Below are positions 1 through 8,855 of a stretch of DNA of 64,000 nt, one piece after another (the stretch's first letter is position 1; each line of letters begins with the position of its first letter). The notes beneath the pieces are model-generated. The model saw nothing but the letters and a program-made list of their open reading frames with translations, was not told the origin of the DNA and ran no database searches. The stretch comes from Glandiceps talaboti (taxonomy: Eukaryota; Hemichordata; Enteropneusta; Spengelidae): contig NC_135559.1 of assembly GCF_964340395.1 (NCBI RefSeq), positions 5,178,501 through 5,242,500 of the forward strand. Reading direction: 5' to 3'. A program made the translations under genes and the position numbers.

Positions 1-199
1 TCCAACCTGTAATGAGTGAGAGAAGGTAATTATCACATGAGTGACAAAAAATAGGCAATCATACACAAGTGTGGGTATAGTTAACTCAATTTTTCATCTC
101 AAAGGATGAATTCTAACAAAACAGCATTTTACAGACAAGAAACAAAAGTTCATATATCACTCCTTTGTACTGTAATAATAATTTTTTATATGTCGAAAT

Positions 200-345
200 G
201 AATTTGGAAGTTTGTTGGATGGTTACCACTGAGCAGTGGCCTGGTGCTCAGTCCTCGTGTTGTTGAAGCAGGAGAAAGCTGGAATACCTGAAGAAAACCT
301 GTGTTGTTTAACAGGGTCGAACTGAGCATCCTCCTTCATACATAC
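200..345. repeat. Dispersed repeat copy (unclassified), related to 34795-34925
   Basis: The stretch shares with 34795-34925 an ordered block: a cagtg/tcagt segment, a GCAGGAGAAAGCTGGAATA-type core (GCAGGAGGAAACCGGAATA in the other copy) and then GAAAACCT. This style of conserved core recurs as dispersed repeats in marine invertebrate genomes. It lies in BCS1L intron 6 and shows no coding. Confidence 0.4.
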
Positions 346-466
346 AAACCTGGCTAATTTATTTTTTTATAATCAAACCCAGGGATAGGGGTATTTTGGG
401 TGTTGTCTTCTGTTTGTTTGGGCTTGCTCCCAATATAAAGCTATAATACTAGTATACTTTACTTAC

Positions 467-578
467 CTTTCTAGGTAGTTTGTTGTCATAAATACAACCC
501 TAGCTTCAGTGGATGCTACACCATCTAACGTATTCAATAAACCACTGAATGTAACCCTACCCATACCTTCGTACTTGG
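467..578 (-). CDS. BCS1L: BCS1L coding exon 6 (last one inside the window)
   Basis: The acceptor is ATTTCAG|CCAAGTAC and the donor AGAAAG|GTAAGT; 112 bp. It encodes [20 protein letters not shown], then [17 protein letters not shown], which contains the AAA second region of homology (FMTTN). The exon ends in phase 2. The following exon (LDPALIRPGR region) was not found in positions 1-466. Confidence 0.92.
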
Positions 579-3500
579 CTGAAATAAATCATACAATTCA
601 ATAAATTTGATTTACTTATCATTTCAAATTGCACACTGTGTCTAAAATTTGTTTTACTATACAATTTGTAGGAGTATATTAAATGTACATTGTATTTAAA
701 TATGATGTGTATAAATGACATTTGGGTACCTAAAGAACTTTTTAAAAAAACCCACATTTTTAGTAACAGAGCCTCTTTGTGCATAAACAAACATGCCTCA
801 ATCAAGCTGATATGTTAATACATGTATATGTGTTTTACTGTATATTTTTAGTGTGTATTTTGTATGCAGAAAATGAGGCCCAGTTAAAATAGTCTAGCTG
901 CTAGACCTCGGATGTTCTTCCGATACAATACGACACACGACTGAACATCACTATCGAGGATGGAACATCCGAGCCCTCACTGTGAACTTCGTTCGCTTAT
1001 CATATCGGAAGAAAGCCTGAACGTTTAGCAAGAAGACTAAGTTACAAACTGCCAATATGAACATCATGTTTCTGGGATTTTGTGAAGCTCTCAGGAAGTA
1101 CTTAACTTACCTTCTCGACTTATTTCTCGACTGACAAAGGCAGCATCTACGTCTTCTAGTAGTATGATAGTTTGTTGTGGTGCTACACTCATGAGATAAT
1201 TTAATCTATCATCAGATAAACTTTTATCACTTAGATTTAATACACATATACTGTAATCGAGTTCACCAGCAAGAGCCATTCTGTTCATGTAAACATGAAA
1301 AGACACAATTCTTAATTACATGTCCATGTGATAAAATTAAACTCAAATATGATACTCAATATCACCAGCAAGAACCACCCATAATTTCTGCTAACCAAGA
1401 AAGACAGTGTCAGGCAAATTTAAACCTAAAATTCAACACACATATGTTGCATTCTCGATCTCCAGCAAAGATGAATCTGTTGCACAGTTAGGCTAATATC
1501 CTGTGAATGTATTTATTTCAGTGCACAAAAATTCAGGAATACAACTTTTCACATTTTGACACCATTTTATTTTGGCCCATAAACAATTTTTGACTACACT
1601 TTTATAGTCACATCCCTTTTAGGAGAACTAAATCTGTCTTTATTATATTTGGTTGTTCAGAATTTAACCGTGAAAGCGATTCCATGTTCACTCTTGATTT
1701 ATTTTGGTGAATACATTATTTAAATATGCTGGAATAAGTTAGAGACAAAATACATAATGTTGACAGTATTTATTGCAACATCAAACTAGACATTACGAAG
1801 TCAGTATTGAGACAGGTGATGATTGGCAAATGTAATATTCACAAATGGCAAAATAATGTAATTTTGAGAAAAATAATGAAGAATGTTCTGCAAAATGATG
1901 AGAGATATATGCAAATGACAACATCATGACATGTGAATGATGTGATAATATATATATGATGATTGGAAGATGGAATATTCACAGATGGCAAAATAATGTA
2001 ATTTTGAGAAAAATAATGAAGAATGTTCTGCAAAATGATGAGAGATACATGCAAATGACAACATCATGACATGTGAACGATGTGATAATATATATAAATT
2101 AGAAGTAATGTGACATTCTTTACCACCCACTTACATATAACTACTTTTTCCACCCACTTACATATAACTACTTTTTCCACCCACTTACATATAACTACTT
2201 TTTCCACCCACTTACATATAACTACTTTTTCCACCCACTTACATATAACTACTTTTTCCACCCACTTACATATAACTACTTTTTCCACCCACTTACATAT
2301 AACTACTTTTTCCACCCACTTACATATAACTACTTTTTCCACCCACTTACATATAACTACTTTTTCCACCCACTTACATATAACTACTTTTTCCACCCAC
2401 TTACATATAACTACTTTTTCCACCCACTTACATATAACTACTTTTTCCACCCACTTACATATAACTACTTTTTCCACCCACTTACATATAACTACTTTTT
2501 CCACCCACTTACATATAACTACTTTTTCCACCCACTTACATATAACTACTTTTTCCACCCACTTACATATAACTACTTTTTCCACCCACTTACATATAAC
2601 TACTTTTTCCACCCACTTACATATAACTACTTTTTCCACCCACTTACATATAACTACTTTTTCCACCCACTTACATATAACTACTTTTTCCACCCACTTA
2701 CATATAACTACTTTTTCCACCCACTTACATATAACTACTTTTTCCACCCACTTACATATAACTACTTTTTCCACCCACTTACATATAACTACTTTTTCCA
2801 CCCACTTACATATAACTACTTTTTCCACCCACTTACATATAACTACTTTTTCCACCCACTTACATATAACTACTTTTTCCACCCACTTACATATAACTAC
2901 TTTTTCCACCCACTTACATATAACTACTTTTACCACCCACTTACATATAACTACTTTTTCCACCCACTTACATATAACTACTTTTTCCACCCACTTACAT
3001 ATAACTACTTTTACCACCCACTTACATATAACTACTTTTTCCACCCACTTACATATAACTACTTTTTCCACCCACTTACATATAACTACTTTTACCACCC
3101 ACTTACATATAACTACTTTTTCCACCCACTTACATATAACTACTTTTTCCACCCACTTACATATAACTACTTTTTCCACCCACTTACATATAACTACTTT
3201 TTCCACCCACTTACATATAACTACTTTTTCCACCCACTTACATATAACTACTTTTTCCACCCACTTACATATAACTACTTTTACCACCCACTTACATATA
3301 ACTACTTTTTCCACCCACTTACATATAACTACTTTTTCCACCCACTTACATATAACTACTTTTTCCACCCACTTACATATAACTACTTTTTCCACCCACT
3401 TACATATAACTACTTTTTCCACCCACTTACATATAACTACTTTTTCCACCCACTTACATATAACTACTTTTTCCACCCACTTACATATAACTACTTTTTC

Positions 3501-6500
3501 CACCCACTTACATATAACTACTTTTTCCACCCACTTACATATAACTACTTTTTCCACCCACTTACATATAACTACTTTTTCCACCCACTTACATATAACT
3601 ACTTTTTCCACCCACTTACATATAACTACTTTTTCCACCCACTTACATATAACTACTTTTTCCACCCACTTACATATAACTACTTTTTCCACCCACTTAC
3701 ATATAACTACTTTTTCCACCCACTTACATATAACTACTTTTTCCACCCACTTACATATAACTACTTTTTCCACCCACTTACATATAACTACTTTTTCCAC
3801 CCACTTACATATAACTACTTTTTCCACCCACTTACATATAACTACTTTTTCCACCCACTTACATATAACTACTTTTTCCACCCACTTACATATAACTACT
3901 TTTTCCACCCACTTACATATAACTACTTTTTCCACCCACTTACATATAACTACTTTTTCCACCCACTTACATATAACTACTTTTTCCACCCACTTACATA
4001 TAACTACTTTTTCCACCCACTTACATATAACTACTTTTTCCACCCACTTACATATAACTACTTTTTCCACCCACTTACATATAACTACTTTTTCCACCCA
4101 CTTACATATAACTACTTTTTCCACCCACTTACATATAACTACTTTTTCCACCCACTTACATATAACTACTTTTTCCACCCACTTACATATAACTACTTTT
4201 TCCACCCACTTACATATAACTACTTTTTCCACCCACTTACATATAACTACTTTTTCCACCCACTTACATATAACTACTTTTTCCACCCACTTACATATAA
4301 CTACTTTTTCCACCCACTTACATATAACTACTTTTACCACCCACTTACATATAACTACTTTTTCCACCCACTTACATATAACTACTTTTTCCACCCACTT
4401 ACATATAACTACTTTTTCCACCCACTTACATATAACTACTTTTTCCACCCACTTACATATAACTACTTTTTCCACCCACTTACATATAACTACTTTTTCC
4501 ACCCACTTACATATAACTACTTTTTCCACCCACTTACATATAACTACTTTTTCCACCCACTTACATATAACTACTTTTTCCACCCACTTACATATAACTA
4601 CTTTTTCCACCCACTTACATATAACTACTTTTACCACCCACTTACATATAACTACTTTTTCCACCCACTTACATATAACTACTTTTACCACCCACTTACA
4701 TATAACTACTTTTTCCACCCACTTACATATAACTACTTTTTCCACCCACTTACATATAACTACTTTTTCCACCCACTTACATATAACTACTTTTTCCACC
4801 CACTTACATATAACTACTTTTACCACCCACTTACATATAACTACTTTTACCACCCACTTACATATAACTACTTTTTCCACCCACTTACATATAACTACTT
4901 TTTCCACCCACTTACATATAACTACTTTTTCCACCCACTTACATATAACTACTTTTTCCACCCACTTACATATAACTACTTTTTCCACCCACTTACATAT
5001 AACTACTTTTTCCACCCACTTACATATAACTACTTTTTCCACCCACTTACATATAACTACTTTTTCCACCCACTTACATATAACTACTTTTTCCACCCAC
5101 TTACATATAACTACTTTTTCCACCCACTTACATATAACTACTTTTACCACCCACTTACATATAACTACTTTTTCCACCCACTTACATATAACTACTTTTA
5201 CCACCCACTTACATATAACTACTTTTTCCACCCACTTACATATAACTACTTTTTCCACCCACTTACATATAACTACTTTTTCCACCCACTTACATATAAC
5301 TACTTTTTCCACCCACTTACATATAACTACTTTTTCCACCCACTTACATATAACTACTTTTACCACCCACTTACATATAACTACTTTTTCCACCCACTTA
5401 CATATAACTACTTTTTCCACCCACTTACATATAACTACTTTTTCCACCCACTTACATATAACTACTTTTTCCACCCACTTACATATAACTACTTTTTCCA
5501 CCCACTTACATATAACTACTTTTTCCACCCACTTACATATAACTACTTTTTCCACCCACTTACATATAACTACTTTTTCCACCCACTTACATATAACTAC
5601 TTTTTCCACCCACTTACATATAACTACTTTTACCACCCACTTACATATAACTACTTTTTCCACCCACTTACATATAACTACTTTTTCCACCCACTTACAT
5701 ATAACTACTTTTACCACCCACTTACATATAACTACTTTTTCCACCCACTTACATATAACTACTTTTTCCACCCACTTACATATAACTACTTTTTCCACCC
5801 ACTTACATATAACTACTTTTTCCACCCACTTACATATAACTACTTTTACCACCCACTTACATATAACTACTTTTTCCACCCACTTACATATAACTACTTT
5901 TTCCACCCACTTACATATAACTACTTTTACCACCCACTTACATATAACTACTTTTTCCACATCCAGGAGGACCATACAATAAATATCCTCTTCTATATGG
6001 AATTCCTGGGATGATAAAAAAGACACACCATATTATTGGCTGGTTTTAATTTCTCCTAATTTTCACTGCATAAAATCAAACTCAGGCTCCTCTAACAATA
6101 ATTCAATATTCATATATTTACCAGGTATGTTTATTTCAATATTGATTATTAAATTGTATATTGTTTTCTTTATATATGTACAGCATTATAATTGCATTAA
6201 ATGAAATTGATGAAATAAACTGCCTTGTTTATCATTTTTTGAAATTTCTTATTTGAAGAAAAGATTTTACTAGGCTTATACATGTATTACTGTATCTATA
6301 ATAACATGATTTTGAAGTGATCAACTGACCGACCAAACAACTGACCGACCGAACCGACCGATCAAACAATCAATCAGGCAATTTGTAAACTGTAAATTTA
6401 TCTGTTTCATAAAGTGCCAGTTTCCATCAGGCAATTTTGCATCGCTGAAGTGATTTACAGCTAAGTTTCTGTACAAATCTTACCTCTATCTGTATACCAT

Positions 6501-8089
6501 TTAGGATCTTGTATAAATTCTTTCACATCATCTAGAATTCTCTCTGATATTCCAGCATCTAAAACTACTGAGTTAAACGGTCTTTTCTTCCTAGGATACC
6601 CAAACTGTCTCCATTCAACTCCAAGGGGAGTATACATCACTGTTTTCCCTTCTTGTCTTTCTATGGCCAATTTCTTTGCTAAAAGACAAAATATAATCAG
6701 TAAATATTCCACAAAAATTAACCCCTGATGTTTGCAACCATGATGTTTGAAACAACTAAAATTCAAAATTCAAAATCTTTTCACAGACAGAAGAGTACTA
6801 TTACCTTTGCTAAGAATTTCAAAGTACATTTCTTTGTTTCTTCCAACTGTTGTCAAGGTAACTGTTTCCCAGGGAGTTCCATGCTGAAGATCTAACATCT
6901 GCTTTTCTCTGTTCCTTTCTACTTTGATCAAATAATTCTTATACCTATATGTGTGTGTGGAAGAGAGATATACAAAATGGAATGATGTATAACTGACAAG
7001 TGGTTTCCAATAAATCTTGTACAGAACTACATTGTATGTGGAACATTTTTGGTAACTTTATTTATGTTCCCTCCCCTGTTGTTCCTCATAATGACTGCCA
7101 AAATATTGATATTAATATGTTGTATATTTGACTAGTTTTGCACCGGAGTTGGTCTTTTTTTTCACAACTTTACATATGTTTTTATTGTATCATTTTTCTC
7201 AGATATGCAAGCACTTTTACAGTGACTGTATGATCTCCAGGGAGTTGGGAAAGTTAAACGATTGTTGTATCATTGTAGGTCTATACCAGGGGTAATAATG
7301 AGTGTACAATGTATATCTGTGCCTAGTCTCATACAGCATACTCTGTTTGTATCGCAATCTGTCATTTTACTTCACTGTAGCACTAACTGCTTCTAATGCA
7401 AAGAATTAATGTAGCCACACACCCCAATGGCAGATATCAGCATGGCTGCATGTAGATATTTACATAATATTCACTATATGTAAATTAAGTTGCTCTTATG
7501 CTCATCTCAACAAGGGCATATGTACACATTAACGTTATTTAAAATAAAGTCAATTAATTATGCTGATGTATGTTACCACTCCCCTTTGTGACCAATCAGT
7601 TTAGGTGCATAATTTTAAACCACATTAATCAGTTGCCATTGGTAGCATCACACACAGTCAGTGAGACAGTGAATAAAAATCACAGAACACAATGTAAAGA
7701 GCTCTGCTTTCTCGAGAATAAGCACATTATAGATACTTGTCATTAACAGTTATTAATATTAATACTCACCAGAAGAAATGAGTTCCAGGACTTGGTACAA
7801 AATCAAACTCTGTCCTAATGCTACCTCCTTCTGTTTGATGAAAGGTAGTTTCCACACTCAAATGTTGCGTCTTATTTGCATGTGAAGTAATCCATTGCAA
7901 TAACCAAGAATAACTTTTGTCTTTGCTTGGAACCTCCAGTGTCATCATATAATGTCTCCTGAAGGCAACCATTCCGAACTGACTACCTTTACGTAAAAAT
8001 GCAAGTGCAGCACCTACACCTACCAAGCCAAAACCAGCACCAAAATATGGATTGTCTTGGAGGGATGATATATAATCAGAAAGAGGCAT
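467..8089 (-). CDS. BCS1L: BCS1L, mitochondrial complex III assembly AAA ATPase (3' end outside window)
   Basis: BCS1 proteins are inner-mitochondrial-membrane AAA ATPases that translocate the folded Rieske iron-sulfur protein into respiratory complex III. Six coding exons join on the minus strand: 8089-7770, 6944-6805, 6678-6484, 6005-5942, 1280-1111 and 578-467. All use GT-AG junctions with matching phases, giving 333 complete codons of a family about 419 residues long. The N-terminus starts [20 protein letters not shown], very close to vertebrate BCS1L, with a hydrophobic segment at about residues 13-32. The BCS1-specific domain follows, then the AAA domain with Walker [10 protein letters not shown] at residues 230-238 and Walker [12 protein letters not shown] in exon 5. 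The last exon seen ends in MTTNYLE, so roughly 85 C-terminal residues lie left of position 1. Intron 4 contains a 142-copy 27-bp array derived from the exon 4 donor. The gene is head-to-head with the calpain. Confidence 0.95.
905..1013. repeat. Small foldback (MITE-like) element in BCS1L intron 5
   Basis: CTCGGATGTTC near 907-917 is inverted as GAACATCCGAG at 963-973. TTCTTCCGATA at 915-925 is inverted as TATCGGAAGAA at 1003-1013. The two inverted pairs interlock. No target duplication was identified. Confidence 0.4.
1111..1280 (-). CDS. BCS1L: BCS1L coding exon 5 (Walker B exon)
   Basis: The acceptor is TGAACAG|AATGGCT and the donor CGAGAAG|GTAAGT; 170 bp. It encodes [20 protein letters not shown], then [18 protein letters not shown] and [14 protein letters not shown]. 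The hydrophobic stretch followed by E-D is Walker B. It follows the 4.66-kb intron that is mostly the 27-bp array. Confidence 0.94.
1818..2096. repeat. Two-copy 140-bp direct tandem duplication
   Basis: Copy 1 (1818-1957) and copy 2 (1958-2096) differ at only a few positions. Both begin GATGATTGG and end GATAATATATAT. The block abuts the intron-distal end of the 27-bp array in BCS1L intron 4 and has no coding potential. Confidence 0.9.
2123..5956. repeat. 142-copy 27-bp tandem array built from the BCS1L exon 4 splice donor
   Basis: Starting at 2123, CCACCC recurs every 27 bases to 5930 without any indel: 142 units, 3,834 bp. On the BCS1L strand each unit reads AAAAAGTAGTTATAT then GTAAGTGGGTGG, that is, the last 15 bases of exon 4 followed by the first 12 bases of intron 4. 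The only variation noticed is one A/T site at the unit edge (plus-strand TTTTT versus TTTTA), with A in 16 units. The array makes up about 82% of the 4.66-kb intron. Because 27 is divisible by 3, frames without a stop in one unit stay open throughout, giving artefactual ORFs of ~1,300 codons on both strands. Confidence 0.98.
5936..5946 (-). promoter_or_regulatory. Functional 5' splice site of BCS1L exon 4
   Basis: TATAT|GTAAGT. It is the only one of the 142 identical copies that joins exon 5 in frame without including a stop. Intron positions +1 to +6 match U1 perfectly; exon positions -3 to -1 (TAT) are poor. Confidence 0.85.
5942..6005 (-). CDS. BCS1L: BCS1L coding exon 4 (Walker A exon)
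   Basis: A 64-bp exon with acceptor CATCCCAG|GAATTCC. It encodes [20 protein letters not shown] plus two bases of Ile240. The frame joins exon 5 as GKSSYIMALAGEL, against GKSSFITALAGEL in vertebrates, which fixes the donor at TATAT|GTAAGT (GT at 5941-5940). The last 15 exon bases (5956-5942), including the Walker A Lys236, Ser237 and Ser238 codons, are also the exon-side part of the first unit of the 27-bp tandem array. Confidence 0.92.
6023..6460. other. BCS1L intron 3, no feature
   Basis: AT-rich intronic DNA. A short degenerate run of ACTGACCGACC-type repeats lies at about 6320-6365. Nothing else is recognisable. Confidence 0.6.
6484..6678 (-). CDS. BCS1L: BCS1L coding exon 3
   Basis: The acceptor is CTTTTAG|CAAAG and the donor TAGAG|GTAAGA; 195 bp. 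It encodes [18 protein letters not shown] through [19 protein letters not shown] to [10 protein letters not shown]. This is the conserved linker joining the BCS1-specific domain to the AAA core, with the family motif WRxFGxPRxKRP. Confidence 0.93.
6805..6944 (-). CDS. BCS1L: BCS1L coding exon 2
   Basis: The acceptor is ATATAG|GTATAAG and the donor AAAG|GTAATA. The exon completes Trp107 and continues [18 protein letters not shown] to [13 protein letters not shown], in the BCS1-specific domain. The 140-bp length gives phases 2 and 1, matching its neighbours. It has no stop in this frame. Confidence 0.9.
7770..8089 (-). CDS. BCS1L: BCS1L coding exon 1
   Basis: This exon encodes residues 1-106 plus two bases of codon 107. 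It includes the start Met, the single transmembrane segment and the start of the BCS1-specific domain ([39 protein letters not shown]). The donor is TTCTG|GTGAGT. The start matches the first residue of vertebrate BCS1L. The base before ATG follows an AG, so a 5' UTR intron acceptor immediately upstream is possible. Confidence 0.95.
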
Positions 8090-8851
8090 CTTGATTAAAG
8101 CTTGTGAATATAATGTCTTTAAGTTAAATTTTCGATTTGAACTTCGGTATTATTAACGCAACTTAAAAGTACCTATTTCCACTGCCTTGGGCGATGACAG
8201 TAAGTAAGTTACTAGCGGTTCCTAAACACCATTGATGGACCAGACACAAATTACAACACACATGCAGTATCCCCACTGCGAATCACTGATGGAATAAACT
8301 TTAGGTTCTTTGAATCAACGGATGGGTATCAGTTCACTTCCACAGAGTAACGGCTAATCCACAATCACGTACGGTACACCAGAGCTTCGTTGTGTGATAT
8401 ATTTTGACTTGGTCAACTACAAGAAACGTGTGTAGCATAGGAGGCAGCCATATTAGAACGGTCAAAGGTCTAGCGTCCAGGGGATTCCACCTTCAGGTTT
8501 AAGGACCCTAATTATCTATAACTTTGTATTGTCTTATTTGGCCTTCAAATCAATATTTTGATATGCAGTTGTAGTAATTTCAATTCATTATAATTTTCAA
8601 ATTTTGTCTGGTAATCGTGTCGCAATATCGACATGTTTTTGAAAATGTAGACGATTGGTGTGCGCCCCCCGTGTTGTAACTTAATGCCCTAACTTTCATC
8701 TCGGCAATGCTCGGAATTTGTCGGTGGCGTTCCGAAAGTGGGTTTGGTCTAACTGTTGTTGGTCGATCGCGTCGATAAGTGGATGTCGAATACTGCTATT
8801 TGTCCTTGCGTTGATGTAATGTGCATTGAAACATAACTTTCCACAGAGACG
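8090..8851. promoter_or_regulatory. Shared head-to-head promoter region of BCS1L and the calpain
   Basis: The start codons of BCS1L (minus, 8089) and the calpain (plus, 8852) lie 762 bp apart and diverge. CpG density rises visibly at about 8380-8800, in contrast to the AT-rich surroundings. On the minus strand near 8450, AATATGGCTGCC resembles the YY1 element often found at transcription starts of mitochondrial genes, so BCS1L may start there. Exact transcription starts are not determinable from sequence. Confidence 0.6.
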
Positions 8852-8855
8852 ATGG
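8852..8855 (+). CDS. CAPN5: Calpain coding exon 1 (start codon plus one base, inferred)
   Basis: The sequence reads GACG ATGG|GTAAGC. A start codon plus one base then a good donor exactly supplies the phase needed by exon 2 (GT AGC ATA), giving [12 protein letters not shown]. It sits in the CpG-rich region opposite BCS1L. No transcript evidence is available, and another first exon in the 11.5-kb intron is possible. Confidence 0.55.

Noticed and set aside
2110-5982. 1,290-codon plus-strand ORF with repeat STHLHITTF
   Set aside because: Antisense frame through the same array; same period-of-three artefact.
2064-6026. 1,320-codon minus-strand ORF with nine-residue repeat VVICKWVEK
   Set aside because: It is read in a frame shifted from BCS1L across exon 4 and is open only because a 27-bp unit lacks a stop in that frame. 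Codon use is that of the satellite; no independent coding sign.
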